A stretch of 64,000 nucleotides of DNA from positions 4,847,531 to 4,911,530 of the forward strand of contig NZ_CP121472.1 in the NCBI RefSeq assembly GCF_036208045.1. Reading direction: 5' to 3'. This document shows, one piece after another, positions 8,713-18,949 of the stretch. Every line of letters starts with the position of its first letter. Position 1 is the stretch's first letter. Made by a program: the position numbers and the translations under genes. The DNA comes from Thiorhodovibrio winogradskyi (GTDB taxonomy: Bacteria > Pseudomonadota > Gammaproteobacteria > Chromatiales > Chromatiaceae). The notes below the pieces were generated by a model. It was not told the DNA's origin. It worked only from the letters and a program-made list of their open reading frames with translations, and made no database searches.

Positions 8713-9004
8713 TAGCGACTTCACTGCCCGTGGATTGCAACAAGCCAAGGATGAACTCGACGTGCTGAAACTCCCGGACAGCGAACGCCGCGCCTATGAG
8801 CGCCACCAAGACGACCTGCACCAGCAAGCAAGCATGTTTCAATCCTCCTACGGCGTTGGTCTGCTGCAAGTGCGTAAGCTTGGGCGTAAGCTTGGGCGCG
8901 AGGAAGGGCAAGACGAAGGGCGGCGGACAGAGCGCGAGCGCATCGCCCGGAGCCTGCTCGATGTCATTGCTGACGACACGGTAATCGCCGAAAAACTGGC
9001 ATGA
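8713..9004 (+). pseudogene. Rpn/PD-(D/E)XK transposase-like C-terminal fragment
   Basis: The translation DELDVLKLPDSERRAYERHQ, then SMFQSSYGVGLLQVRKLGRK and RSLLDVIADDTVIAEKL, matches the C-terminal helical tail of Rpn-family proteins, which end in charged, repeat-prone helices. The nuclease domain is absent. The fragment is fused in frame to the WecB scrap, so a chimeric product from ATG 8639 is possible in principle. Confidence 0.6.
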
Positions 9005-9155
9005 GTCAGGATGATGTCCGCCGTTTACTCGGGTCAACCTGAGGCCCTCGGCGCCGGCACCACCTCGGACGATGAAGGTGCTGTTTCACGGCAATACTGT
9101 AACGACCACTCAACAGGCACCAATTCCCGACTATTTAAATGATTGCAAACCCGAT

Positions 9156-11222
9156 ATGCCAAGCGACTTCCATTTCCTGAATCCCTGGTGGCTGCTCGCC
9201 CTGCTGCCGCTGGCGCCCATCCTGTGGTTCGGCGCCACCGACCAGAGCAACGCCAGCAGCGCCTGGCGGCGAGTGATTGACGCCCGTCTGCTGCCGGTGC
9301 TGACGCTGCAACCCGCCAAGCTCAACCCTCTGGCCGCGCGTCTGCCGCTGGTGCTGCTCGCGCTCGGCTGGCTGATTGCCGTGTTGGCGCTGGCCAACCC
9401 CACCTTTGAGCGCAAGCCGGTGCCGACCTTCAGCGGCGGCCGAGATCGCGTCGTGGTGTTGGACCTGTCTCGCTCCATGGAGGCCGCCGACCTGACGCCC
9501 AGTCGTCTGGCGCGCGCGCGCTACAAGGTGGCCGATATTCTGGCGCGCGTGCGCGACGGGCGAGTGGGTCTGATCGCCTTTGCCGGCGATGCCTTCACGG
9601 TCGCCCCCCTGACCCAGGATGCCGACACCATCCTCGCCATGCTCGAAGCCCTGCAAACCGAGATCATGCCGGTGCCCGGCAGCCGCCCCGATCTGGCCCT
9701 GAAGCGCGCCGGTGCCCTGCTCGAGCAGTCCGGCGCGACCAAGGGCGAGGTGGTACTGATCAGCGACGATGCCGGTGACCAACGCGCCCGCGCCGCCGCC
9801 GAGGCGCTGAAAGCCCAGGGCCATCGCCTCGCGGTCATCGGCGTCGGCACCGCCGAGGGCGCGCCCGTGCCCGGCGTGCGTCGTGCCGATGGGCCGGTGA
9901 TTACCAAACTGGATGCCGAGGCTCTGCGCGCGCTGGCACGGGCCGGCGGCGGCAGCTACGCCGGACTGACCTCGGATGATCTTGATCTCAACTCCGTGCT
10001 TAGCGCGCCCGACACCGGAGGCAACCTACCGGCGGAGCTCACCGAGAGCCAGATCCAGGCTTGGTATCCGCTCGGCCCCTGGGTCGCGCTGGCACTGTTG
10101 CCGCTCGCCGCCTTGGCGTTTCGGCGTGGCTGGCTGTTGGTCAGCTTGCCGCTACTGATCGGCTCCATGCTAGTGATGGCACCCGCCGACCCGGCGCACG
10201 CCTTGGGTTGGGATGATCTCTGGCTGCGGCGCGATCAGCAGGCGGCTCAGGCCCTGGCGCAAGGGGAGCCCGAGCGCGCGCGCGAACTGGCGCCCGACCC
10301 CCAACGCCGCGGCACCGCCGCCTATCGCGCCGGCGATTATCAAGCCGCCGCCGAGGACTTTTCCGCCGGCGAGACCGCCACTGACCACTACAATCGCGGT
10401 AACGCCCTGGCCCGGGCAGGCGAACTCGAGGACGCGCTCGCGGCCTATGAGGAGGCATTGGCCTTGCAGGGAGTGCACCAGGACGCGCGCCACAATCACG
10501 CCCAGGTCAAAAAGTTGCTTGAACAACGACAACAAGAGCAGCAACAGCAGCAGCAAGACCAGCAGCAAGACCAAGAGGATAACGAGGATGGCGAGTCGGG
10601 TGAGGAGTCACCTGATCGGAGCCAGAGCCAGAGCCAGAACCAGGACGAGAATCAGGAGCAAAGTCAGAACCAGTCCGGTCAAAGCCAGGACGGTCAGCCC
10701 CAGGATGGCGAATCCTCGGATGACAACCAGGCGCGAAATGAGCAATCCGAGCCCAAATCATCAGACAACCAGTCGTCAGAGAATGGTGAACAGGATTCCG
10801 AGTCACCACAAGATTCCCAGTCATCTGACCAAGAACAGCCTCGGCCATCCGGTGATGGCCGCGAGACGGACAGCAGCAACCAGCAAGCAAGCAACAACGA
10901 GATAGAACCCGGACGTGACCGCCAAGCCGAGCAGCAGGCCGCCGAGGATTATCGCGAGGCCGCGCAAGCCGCCGAAGCCAAAGCAAAGGCTGAGGCTGAG
11001 GCTGAGGCTGAAGCCGAGAAAGAACAAGACCGGCAGCAAGCAGCAACCGCCAGTCAGACCGCCGAGGGAACACCCGAGGAACGAGAAGCCCGCGCCGCCG
11101 CCGAGCAATGGCTCAGGCGCATTCCGGATGACCCAGCCGGGCTGCTGCGGCGCAAGTTTCTCTACCAATACAGCCAGCGCGTCGGCCCGGAGCAGAATGT
11201 CGCGGCTGGGGAGCCTTGGTGA
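9156..11222 (+). CDS. BatB/BatC-like membrane protein: VWA plus TPR
   Basis: The protein is about 688 residues from ATG 9156. In order it has membrane helices (LLALLPLAPILWF; LPLVLLALGWLIAVLALA), a VWA domain with the MIDAS motif DLSRS in VVVLDLSRSMEAADLTPS, two further membrane segments near the middle, TPR-like repeats (AYRAGDYQAAAEDF; NALARAGELEDALAAYEEAL), a very long Gln/Asn/Ser/Glu-rich tail and an Ala/Glu coiled-coil stretch. This is the BatB-BatC fusion of Bacteroides-type aerotolerance clusters, thought to act with MoxR ATPases at the membrane. batD follows, but moxR, DUF58 and batA, normally upstream, are absent; the upstream DNA is gene debris. The start is uncertain; codons back to 9072 are open. 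Confidence 0.8.
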   Translation: MPSDFHFLNPWWLLALLPLAPILWFGATDQSNASSAWRRVIDARLLPVLTLQPAKLNPLAARLPLVLLALGWLIAVLALANPTFERKPVPTFSGGRDRVVVLDLSRSMEAADLTPSRLARARYKVADILARVRDGRVGLIAFAGDAFTVAPLTQDADTILAMLEALQTEIMPVPGSRPDLALKRAGALLEQSGATKGEVVLISDDAGDQRARAAAEALKAQGHRLAVIGVGTAEGAPVPGVRRADGPVITKLDAEALRALARAGGGSYAGLTSDDLDLNSVLSAPDTGGNLPAELTESQIQAWYPLGPWVALALLPLAALAFRRGWLLVSLPLLIGSMLVMAPADPAHALGWDDLWLRRDQQAAQALAQGEPERARELAPDPQRRGTAAYRAGDYQAAAEDFSAGETATDHYNRGNALARAGELEDALAAYEEALALQGVHQDARHNHAQVKKLLEQRQQEQQQQQQDQQQDQEDNEDGESGEESPDRSQSQSQNQDENQEQSQNQSGQSQDGQPQDGESSDDNQARNEQSEPKSSDNQSSENGEQDSESPQDSQSSDQEQPRPSGDGRETDSSNQQASNNEIEPGRDRQAEQQAAEDYREAAQAAEAKAKAEAEAEAEAEKEQDRQQAATASQTAEGTPEEREARAAAEQWLRRIPDDPAGLLRRKFLYQYSQRVGPEQNVAAGEPW

Positions 11223-11315
11223 TAGGCCTTGCCCCATGGCACGACCTGTATCTTGGTCGCCCCATGCCACAAGAGGAGCCATCCGGTCACGCATTTTTTG
11301 CAGAGGGACATTGGA

Positions 11316-13277
11316 ATGATTAGGCAACCCATGAGAAGCCCGGTGGGATATGCGCTGCTGTTTACCCTGGCCCTGCTCTGCCCTGCCCTGGCCAGCGCCG
11401 CCGTCACCGCCACGCTTGATCGCCAACAGCTCTATGAAGGCGATGTGCTGACCCTGACCCTTGAGGCCAGTGGCCAAGGCCAGGCGGCCGAGCCGGATCT
11501 GGCCGTGCTGGAACAGGATTTCGACATCCTGGGGACCAGCCGCGGCTCGCAGATCAGCATCATCAATGGGCGTTCCAGCAGCAGTCAGCAGTGGCGCATT
11601 CGTTTGCAGCCCAAGCGGCTGGGGGAGTTGCGCATTCCGGCGCTGGCGATTGGAAACGAATCCACCCGGCCCATGCGGGTGCGGGTGAGCGCATTGCCCG
11701 AGAGCGCCCTTGGCAACCCGGGTGACGATGTCTTTGTCGAGCTGGAATTGGAACGCCCCGCCGGCACCGCGACCGATGCGCCGGTGATGGTGCAACAGCA
11801 ACTGCCGCTCGTCGTGCGCCTGTATAGCGCCTTGCCCTTGCGCGGCGGTAGCCTGAGCGATCCGCGCGCCGAGGGCGCGATGCTTGAGCGCCTGGGGCCG
11901 GATCAGCGCTACAGTGCCAACCGCAATGGGCGCGACTATCAGGTGATCGAGCGTCGCTACAGCCTAAGCCCGGAGCGCAGCAGCGAGTTGCGCATACCGC
12001 CAGTGGTGTTCGAGGGAGAACTCTCGCCCGGTTCCAATCAGGGTTCCAATCAGGGTTCCAATCAGGGTGGCGCGGGCGGCGGAAGCCAGCGCTCGCGCCT
12101 TGATCGCATGTTCGAGGATTTTCCCTTCGCGAGCAATTTTGCCACCTCTCCACTATCGATGTTCGAGCCCGGACAGCCGGTGCGGGCGCAAAGCCGGGCG
12201 CTGACGCTGGAAGTGACCGCGCGGCCGGAAGACTTTGCTGGTTCCGACTGGCTGCCGGCCGAGGCGCTGACAGTGACGGACTCCTGGGCGGCATCGCCAC
12301 CAAGCCTGCGCGTCGGCGAGCCAGCCACCCGCACCCTGACCCTGACCGCCAAGGGCCTGGCTGGCAGCCAGATTCCGGATATCGACACGCAGGTACCGGA
12401 CAGCGTGCGCGCCTATCGCGAGCCGAGCGAGCATGAGACCCGCACCGACGGTCAGGCGGTCTTCGCCGTCAGCCGGCAATCCATGACCCTGATCCCGACC
12501 CGGCCCGGCGCCCTGGAGCTGCCAGCGCTGCGGGTGCGCTGGTGGGACATCACGGCCCAGCGCGAACGCGAGACCCTGGTGCCGAGCCTTCGCCTTGAGG
12601 TCGCCGCAGCGGCCGGTGCGCGGGCGCCGGTGACGCCAGATGTTGTCGCAAAGGAGGCACTTGAGGCGCAGCCAGATGCGCCGGCACGCGCGGACCGGGG
12701 GCTAGAGGCCAAGGGCCAGGCCGCCACGCCAACAAGCGAGAGCGGCAACGACAGCGGTCAGGGGCTTGGCCTGCTGCTCGCGGCGCTGCTGGCTCTGCTG
12801 GCGCTAGCCGCCGCCGGGGTGCTGACCATGATGGCCATGCGCAAGCGTGGACTGACGGGCGCGGTTGCGACCACCACCGCATCGGGTCCAGCCAAGCCCG
12901 CCGTGCCACCGCGCCTGAGCGTGCTGCGCGAGGCAGTGCGCCAGGGCGCCGAGCAACATCAACCAGGGACCACGGCCGAAGCGCTGCTGGCCCTAGGCCG
13001 GGCGATCTGGCCGGATGATCCACCCCTGAACCTCAGTATACTGGCGCGGCGCCTGACAGAAGGCACGCAGGGAACCGATGCACCTCAATCCCATGCCACG
13101 GCGGCAGCGGCCATCAGCGAACTGGAACGGGCGCTTTACGCGCCGCCCGGAGCAAGCTGGTCGGGAACTGGTTTTTGGGACTCGGTGCGCCCGGCCTTGG
13201 CTTCAGCGGATACGCCGGTCAAGGACGCGCAAGGCGATTTGCCGCCCCTTTATCCGGATCGGCAGCCTAGGAACTAG
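11316..13277 (+). CDS. BatD-like protein (oxygen tolerance family)
   Basis: This 653-residue envelope protein has a signal peptide (YALLFTLALLCPALASA), a periplasmic beta-sandwich region, one transmembrane helix near the C-terminus (LGLLLAALLALLALAAAGVL) and a cytoplasmic tail. BatD proteins are thought to act with BatA/BatB and MoxR, perhaps in envelope assembly or stress. The start at 11316 gives a normal signal peptide, with GAGGGA-like sequence about 10 bases upstream. A GSNQ unit is repeated three times (nucleotides about 12031-12066), a small in-frame tandem repeat. It follows batBC by 93 bp and is probably cotranscribed. Confidence 0.8.
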   Translation: MIRQPMRSPVGYALLFTLALLCPALASAAVTATLDRQQLYEGDVLTLTLEASGQGQAAEPDLAVLEQDFDILGTSRGSQISIINGRSSSSQQWRIRLQPKRLGELRIPALAIGNESTRPMRVRVSALPESALGNPGDDVFVELELERPAGTATDAPVMVQQQLPLVVRLYSALPLRGGSLSDPRAEGAMLERLGPDQRYSANRNGRDYQVIERRYSLSPERSSELRIPPVVFEGELSPGSNQGSNQGSNQGGAGGGSQRSRLDRMFEDFPFASNFATSPLSMFEPGQPVRAQSRALTLEVTARPEDFAGSDWLPAEALTVTDSWAASPPSLRVGEPATRTLTLTAKGLAGSQIPDIDTQVPDSVRAYREPSEHETRTDGQAVFAVSRQSMTLIPTRPGALELPALRVRWWDITAQRERETLVPSLRLEVAAAAGARAPVTPDVVAKEALEAQPDAPARADRGLEAKGQAATPTSESGNDSGQGLGLLLAALLALLALAAAGVLTMMAMRKRGLTGAVATTTASGPAKPAVPPRLSVLREAVRQGAEQHQPGTTAEALLALGRAIWPDDPPLNLSILARRLTEGTQGTDAPQSHATAAAAISELERALYAPPGASWSGTGFWDSVRPALASADTPVKDAQGDLPPLYPDRQPRN

Positions 13278-13439
13278 GACGATTTGCCCAAGCCAGCGCC
13301 CGGACTGGAATGATTTCGCCCAACTCGAGCCGAGGTTTGAGCCGGAGAGTAAGCCTGGAACTTGTCCGCGTTTAGGTCAAGCTTCGTTTATACGTTGAGA
13401 ACTGTTTCCAGTTCATAGAACGCTTCTGACTTCGCCGGT

Positions 13440-13967
13440 TCAGCCACTTAACCGGCCCACATAGTGGGTGAAGCCAAGGAAGCTGAAAGTGCGTGGTCCA
13501 TGGCATTGCGCCCGCTGGCGTCCGAGCCCTCTTGATGTCAAAAGGGCGCTGCCAAATTGCAGCAGCGCCGTCTTGCTCGGCTCGATCTCCAGATCGAATT
13601 TGGCCAAGCGCTCACGCATCTCCAGAAAGCGTAGCAGGTGGGCGTGGGAGACGTGGTCGAAGAAAGCTTTGATGTCAGCTTCGACCACCCCGCAACGTCC
13701 GTTCGTGGGTAATCACCTCCGCAACCCGACGTAGCGCATCATGCGCACTGCGACCGGGGCGAAAGCCATAGGAGCCGGCCCTTGGCATATTCCTCCTTCT
13801 AAACCCCTTCAACTCCGGGCGCCCTGTGTTCAATCAGGGGTTCCGTTCTCGCGTCCGAAGCTCTCGCGCAGCCCCTCGGGATCAAACAGCAATCCCATCA
13901 GGGAGGTGAACCGCGTGCGCAGTTCCTCGCGCGCCTTCAGTGTGAAACGCTTCAGGTTGGTTGTCAC
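13440..13967 (-). pseudogene. Group II intron reverse transcriptase/maturase remnant
   Basis: On the minus strand, from a GTG at 13967, come NLKRFTLKAREELRTRF, later YGFRPGRSAHDALRRV, VVEADIKAFFDHVSH and finally PSKTALLQFG and FSFLGFTHY. These are RT blocks from the N-terminus through block 3 and then the region after the YADD box. Several frameshifts and stops separate them, and the segment holding the YADD catalytic box is deleted. Intron RNA ends were not recognised. It is a dead retroelement next to batD. Confidence 0.75.
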
Positions 13968-14519
13968 GTGCTTCAGTCCTCTCAGCGTAGGGACCTGTGT
14001 CACTGACCTGAGTCAGTCGCATTGGTTGGGACCACTAACCGGGTGTTGTTATCCTGTGCCAGTGCTTCCCAGGTCTCGTAGGGACGAGGGGACCGATAGC
14101 AAAACGCATGCTGGTCGTAGTCCCCGGCCACGTGAGCCCCCTCAGTTCCGAAATTGATCAACTACCGAAAAAATCCGCGCGCATCTGAATGTTCGCGACT
14201 TCCTGGATACCCCGCGAGCCAGTGACGTCAACACCCTGGGCCGCCGGCTTTGAGCCAAAGCGAGCGCAAAGCCTTCGCCGGTTTCACCTCGACAAGCTGC
14301 TTGCCAGAGGCAGTCGCGCGGGAGGGAAGACGCGCCAGGAGTCTCGGCTCGCCGGCTTCCGGTCGCGAGGATGACGGCTTGCGGGCAATCTGGCACATTA
14401 AGATCAGCAGGAATCGGCTCGCCGTTTGCCCGCCGGAGTGGCATGAGCGCCTGGCTGCGAATGCGCGACGCCGGGGCGTCTGAGGACCGATCAAGCCTAA
14501 TTGTAAAAGAGGTTCCACC
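13968..14519. other. 552-bp region without a recognised gene
   Basis: The left part lies immediately upstream of the group II reverse transcriptase remnant and may include decayed intron RNA sequence, but no domain V hairpin was identified. The right part has short open frames on both strands without family similarity. The last bases hold the ribosome-binding site region of the isochorismatase-like gene (AAAAGAGGTTCC before ATG 14520). Confidence 0.4.
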
Positions 14520-15194
14520 ATGAACTGGAAAACCGCGCACCGCTCTTTTTATTACCAGAACGCACCCGAGCCCGAGGACATGACGCTGCCCTGGCGCGAG
14601 ACCGCCTTGCTGTGCATCGACGTGCAGAACTACGGCCTGGCCGAGCACCAGGATCCGGCGGAGCGCGCGCGCTGGGAGCCGTTTCATCAGCGCATGCGTG
14701 GGACCGTGATCCCGCGCTTAAAGACCCTGCAACGGTCGTTTCGCGATCACGGCATCGACGTGATTCATGCGCGTATCGCCTGCCTGCTCAACGACGGGCG
14801 TGATCGCTCGCTCAGCCAGAAGATGCCGGGCTGGAACAATCTGCTGATGCCAAAAAGCAGTTTGGAGTCGCAGATCATTCCCGAACTGGCGCCGATCGAG
14901 GATGAAATCGTCATCACCAAAACCGGCGACAGCGCGATGACAGGCACCAACCTGCGCCTGGTGCTGGCCAACATGGGAATTCGTCATCTGGTGGTGGGCG
15001 GGATCTACACCGATCAGTGCGTTTCCTCGACCGTGCGCAGCCTGGCCGATGAAAGCTTCAATGTCATCGTGCTCGATGACTGCTGCGCCGCCGGTACCGA
15101 TGAGCTGCACCGCGCCGAGCTTGCGATCATCAATCGCATTTATTGTCATGTCATGCAAAGTGACGAGTTGCTGGGGATGATGGGACTTGGGTAA
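14520..15194 (+). CDS. Isochorismatase-family cysteine hydrolase
   Basis: This 224-residue protein has the family catalytic triad: D34 in LLCIDVQN, K134 in VITKTGDSAM and C167 in YTDQCVSST. Members hydrolyse amides or enol ethers such as ureidoacrylate, biuret, nicotinamide or isochorismate. The cis-peptide region (VVGGIYTDQC) is normal. The start is set by GAGGTT 6 bases upstream of the ATG. It stands alone between two pieces of debris, so its substrate cannot be inferred from context. It is probably cytoplasmic and active. Confidence 0.85.
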   Translation: MNWKTAHRSFYYQNAPEPEDMTLPWRETALLCIDVQNYGLAEHQDPAERARWEPFHQRMRGTVIPRLKTLQRSFRDHGIDVIHARIACLLNDGRDRSLSQKMPGWNNLLMPKSSLESQIIPELAPIEDEIVITKTGDSAMTGTNLRLVLANMGIRHLVVGGIYTDQCVSSTVRSLADESFNVIVLDDCCAAGTDELHRAELAIINRIYCHVMQSDELLGMMGLG

Positions 15195-15466
15195 GTCCAA
15201 GGCCTCCTGCTGATGGGTGCGCAGATTGAAGTCGGCCTGGCAGGCGCGCTGCTTGGGGAGAAAGTCGTCCATGTCGAGCAGGCCGGGCACCCGCTTAAGA
15301 AAGAGCGTGAGCTGTTCCTTGACGCGCTCGCGGCGCTGGTCGAGTTCATGATCCGTCCAACGATAGACATGCCAGCCCTGGTGGATCAGGCTGTTCTGGA
15401 GCAGCAGGTCGTCTTCGTATTTGGTGCGGTCAAAGGCGGGCGACTGGTTAATGGGGCCAGGGTAGG
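15195..15466 (-). pseudogene. DEAD/DEAH helicase N-terminal (nuclease-like) fragment
   Basis: The minus strand reads FDRTKYEDDLLLQNSLIHQG, WHVYRWTDHELDQRRERVK and DDFLPKQRACQ, then LRTHQQEALD. This matches the DUF559-like nuclease segment and the beginning of the helicase core in large superfamily 2 proteins of phage-defence type. The helicase motifs are missing because the frame runs into the 3' end of the isochorismatase-like gene. No start codon was found. Confidence 0.55.
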
Positions 15467-15616
15467 TTTAATTTTCAGCATAGCTGAAACACAATTCGAC
15501 CCAGGCCCCTTTTCTTTCTTTTCTTTCCAATCGGCCTTAATAATTATCCTTTTCATGGACAAATAAAACACTCATCGGAGATGCCGTCTTCGTATGTGCC
15601 GACGGCGGGCATGCCC

Positions 15617-16162
15617 CTAGCCCACCGGATCGAGACTGGCCCCTTCGGTCATTTTTTTCAGCTCGGCGAGTTCCTGCACCGAGAGCACATGGTTGATGGC
15701 AAGGATAATCACGAAGACATCCTCCACCCGGCCCATGGCCTGAATGAAATCCGTGCTGATATCCGAGCCAAAGGTCGGCGCCGGGCGAACATCCTCGCGT
15801 GGAATGTCGAGAATGTTCTTGACCTCATCGACCAGCATGCCAAAGACATAGCTGCTGCGATTGGACTCGACCTCCACCACCACCACGCAGCTGCGCTTGG
15901 ACAGTGTTGCCGCGCCGCGGTTGAGTCGGGCCGCCAGATCAACGATGGGAACCACGTTCCCCCGAAGATTGATGACACCACGAATGTGTTCCGGCGTCAT
16001 GGGAACCTGGGTAATCTGGGGCGTTTCGATAATCTCCTGCACGGCATCAATGGGCATCGCGAGGCGTTCCTCGGCGACCGAAAAGGTCAGATACTGATTT
16101 GCCTCGTCACCGCTGTCGGTCCCGGCTTTGCCTGGCTGTTTGGATGCTGTTGCCTCTGTCAT
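15617..16162 (-). CDS. cheW: Chemotaxis coupling protein CheW
   Basis: This 181-residue CheW has the two beta-barrel subdomains typical of the family: YLTFSVAEERLAMPIDAVQEI, cut at its key part AMPIDAVQEI, then GVINLRGNVVPIVDL, SCVVVVEV and GMLVDEVKNIL. CheW links chemoreceptors to the histidine kinase CheA. It starts 12 bp after the stop of a large chemoreceptor gene on the same strand, so the two form a receptor-adaptor operon. No cheA is present in the window. Confidence 0.92.
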   Translation of the reverse strand: MTEATASKQPGKAGTDSGDEANQYLTFSVAEERLAMPIDAVQEIIETPQITQVPMTPEHIRGVINLRGNVVPIVDLAARLNRGAATLSKRSCVVVVEVESNRSSYVFGMLVDEVKNILDIPREDVRPAPTFGSDISTDFIQAMGRVEDVFVIILAINHVLSVQELAELKKMTEGASLDPVG

Positions 16163-16174
16163 CGGGGTCTCCGC

Positions 16175-18949
16175 CTAAAAGCGTTCGAAGTCTGGTGAAG
16201 TTGTGTCCCTGTCATCCTGGGCACCGGCAAGCTCTGACTGTCGCGCACGCGCGGCAGTCTTGGATGTCGATGCCCGAGGGGGCTTGCCACGGGACACTTT
16301 GAAGAAGGCCATGGTTTCTTGCAACTGCGCGGCCTGACCGCTGAGTTCCTCGGCCGTGGCGGCCAGTTCCTCGGAGGAGGAGGCATTCTGCTGAGTGGCC
16401 TTGTCGAGCTGCCCCATGGCCTCGTTGATCTGCCCAATGCCCGAGGCCTGTTCGCCCGAGGCGGCGGTGATCTCCGCGATCAGCTCGGCCGTCTTGACGA
16501 TATTAGGCACCATGTGCTCGAGCACGCGCCCGGCATCCTCGGCGATGGACAGGCTGTTGGTGGCAAGCTGATTGATCTCCTGCGCGGTCGCGCCGCTGTT
16601 CTCGGCCAGTTTGCGCACCTCGGCCGCCACCACGGTAAAGCCCTTGCCATGGTCGCCTGCGCGCGCCGCCTCGATAGCGGCGTTGAGCGCGAGCAGATTG
16701 GTCTTGTAGGCAATCTCCTCAATCATACCGATTTTACTGGCAATGTCTTTCATCGCCGCGACCGTGCGCGTGACCGCCTCGCCGCCCTGGCGCGCCTCAT
16801 CGGCCGAACGCTTGGCGATGTCGTTGGTGACCCGCGCATTCTCGGTATTTTGGTGTACCGAGGAATTAAGCTGCTCAATGCTGGCGGTGGTCTCCTCGAC
16901 ACTCGCGGCCTGCTCGGTGGCGCCCTGGCTCAGCGACTGGGCGGTGGCGCTGACCTCGCTCGAGGCCGAACCAAGATTATCGGCTCCGACCAGCACCTCG
17001 CCGACAATCTGGCGCAGTTGCTCGACCAGCCCATGCATGGCGCTCATCATTTCGCCAATCTCGTCGGTGCGATCACTGGCCAGGTTGGTGCGCAGATCGC
17101 CATCGGCCACCAGGCGCGCGATGCCAACGGCCTCGATTAGAGGTTTGCTCAGGCCGCGGGCAAAAATCACCGCGGTCACTACCACCAGCAGGGTGAAAAA
17201 GCCGGTGATCAACACCGTGCTGCGCACCAGTTGCCAGACCGGGGCCATGACCTCGGCGCGATCGATTTCCGCCACCAGCGCCCAAGTAAAATCGCCCACC
17301 TTGACCGGCGTGAAACTCGACAGCACGGGATTGCCATTGTAGTCCGTAATGACACGGGTGCCGGTTTCGCCAGCCAGGGCCGCGCGACTAGCCGCTGTAT
17401 CCACGCCATTGTCGGCGACAGTGCCGGCAAAGGAGGCCTGCACCGAGCGATGGTCGGGGTCGAGAAAGGAATCCGAGCGCATGCGCTTGTCCGGCCCGAC
17501 CAGGTAGGTCTCGCCGGTCTCCCCCATGCCATCGCGCTGTTGCATGATGGCATTAATGGTCTCCAGCGGCATTTGCAGGGCCACGACCATCTCCACCTTG
17601 CCATCGTGCATGAGAGGTTGGGCGATAAAGGCGGCCGCCGCGCCAGCGGATGGGGCGTAGGCGGCGAAGTCCGCCAAACCCAGGCTGCGCGTACGTAACA
17701 CATCGCGTACCAGTTCGGCCAGATTGGAGTCACGGTATTCGCCGTCGATCAGGTTGGTGAGATAGTCGGCCTCCTTGGCGACGGTGAAGAAGACCTCACC
17801 CTCCGGATGAATCAGGAACAGATCGTAGTAACCATACTGCTCGGTGTAGCGAGCGAACAGCGTCTGTGTCTCGCCCGGCGCCTTCTCGGTCAGCGCCTCC
17901 TCGAGATTGCGTTTGCTCAGGATGGCCCACTCGAGCCCCGGCATGGGCAGCGGACTGCCCACCACCAACACCAGCTTGCCGCTGCTGTCGGTGAAAATGC
18001 CATTCACTGACTCCCCACCGATCGCGCTTTCAATATAGGGCGTGGAGATAGGCGCGCCAACCACATAGGCCCCATCGCCCATGGTCAGCATGTCGCTGCG
18101 GAAAGCGCTCTGCCCTTGGATGCGCCCGACCAAATAGCTCTCGCCCGTCTCGCCCATGCCGTTGCGGGCCTGCACGATGGCGTTCAACTCGGCGAAGGAC
18201 ATGGGCTTGGCAAGGTAGCCGCCAATGCCTGATCCCGTGACCGGCGCGACCAGATAGCCAAGCTGTGCTCCATCGGCGCCCGGGTCGGGACGGACGTCCG
18301 CCAGCGCCACGGCCAAATCAGGATCGGCGCGGAGTTGTTCGATGCCGGCGGCCAGCGCCCCCTCGGCCGGGCGACCGGCAGGCTCCGGGCTGTCGCTGGC
18401 AAAGAGCACGACGCCCTGATCATCCAGCAACATCAGATTCGTCCAGCCGAGTTCCTCGGCCGCTTTATTTAAATAGACGCGTTCTTTCTCGGCGCGATAG
18501 GTCGGTGCCTCGTTAGCCATGGAGAAGGCCGCGGCATCATCGGCCGCCCCCTCCCGGCTCTGGGCACCGGCCAGCACTCGCAACGCACTGCCCAGGCGTT
18601 CCTGCCCAGCCAGCGCGACGACTTCGCGCTGCCAGCGGTCGAACAGGCGCTCGACGCGGTCGCGTTTTTCCTGATGCAAGGCCACCAGGCTCAACTCGGC
18701 ATCGGCCTGGATGCGACGCACCATATCGGTTAGCACGCCGATATCGCCCTCACGCTCGGCAAAATAGCGTTCGATCTGCCCCTGCTTGATGCCGCGCACC
18801 GACTCCAGTCGAGCATTGGCCTCCCGCATCAGCGCGTCACGTGCCGACAGGGTGCTCCAGGTGGCAACGATCAGCAAAGGCACCAGGCTACTCAGCAGCA
18901 TCAGGGCGATCAGCTTGGGTTGCAGGCGGATATTTTTTAGATTGAACAT
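16175..18949 (-). CDS. Methyl-accepting chemotaxis protein with tandem Cache-like sensor
   Basis: This 924-residue receptor has a transmembrane helix at about 13-35, a very large periplasmic region (about 36-574), a second membrane helix at about 575-597, a HAMP domain and a full cytoplasmic signalling domain with the hairpin-tip sequence [20 protein letters not shown], here given as its core [14 protein letters not shown]. The periplasmic part holds two similar blocks, [13 protein letters not shown] and [13 protein letters not shown], suggesting two Cache modules. No C-terminal CheR-tether pentapeptide is seen. It signals through the CheW encoded just downstream. The ligand is unknown. Confidence 0.92.
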   Translation of the reverse strand: MFNLKNIRLQPKLIALMLLSSLVPLLIVATWSTLSARDALMREANARLESVRGIKQGQIERYFAEREGDIGVLTDMVRRIQADAELSLVALHQEKRDRVERLFDRWQREVVALAGQERLGSALRVLAGAQSREGAADDAAAFSMANEAPTYRAEKERVYLNKAAEELGWTNLMLLDDQGVVLFASDSPEPAGRPAEGALAAGIEQLRADPDLAVALADVRPDPGADGAQLGYLVAPVTGSGIGGYLAKPMSFAELNAIVQARNGMGETGESYLVGRIQGQSAFRSDMLTMGDGAYVVGAPISTPYIESAIGGESVNGIFTDSSGKLVLVVGSPLPMPGLEWAILSKRNLEEALTEKAPGETQTLFARYTEQYGYYDLFLIHPEGEVFFTVAKEADYLTNLIDGEYRDSNLAELVRDVLRTRSLGLADFAAYAPSAGAAAAFIAQPLMHDGKVEMVVALQMPLETINAIMQQRDGMGETGETYLVGPDKRMRSDSFLDPDHRSVQASFAGTVADNGVDTAASRAALAGETGTRVITDYNGNPVLSSFTPVKVGDFTWALVAEIDRAEVMAPVWQLVRSTVLITGFFTLLVVVTAVIFARGLSKPLIEAVGIARLVADGDLRTNLASDRTDEIGEMMSAMHGLVEQLRQIVGEVLVGADNLGSASSEVSATAQSLSQGATEQAASVEETTASIEQLNSSVHQNTENARVTNDIAKRSADEARQGGEAVTRTVAAMKDIASKIGMIEEIAYKTNLLALNAAIEAARAGDHGKGFTVVAAEVRKLAENSGATAQEINQLATNSLSIAEDAGRVLEHMVPNIVKTAELIAEITAASGEQASGIGQINEAMGQLDKATQQNASSSEELAATAEELSGQAAQLQETMAFFKVSRGKPPRASTSKTAARARQSELAGAQDDRDTTSPDFERF

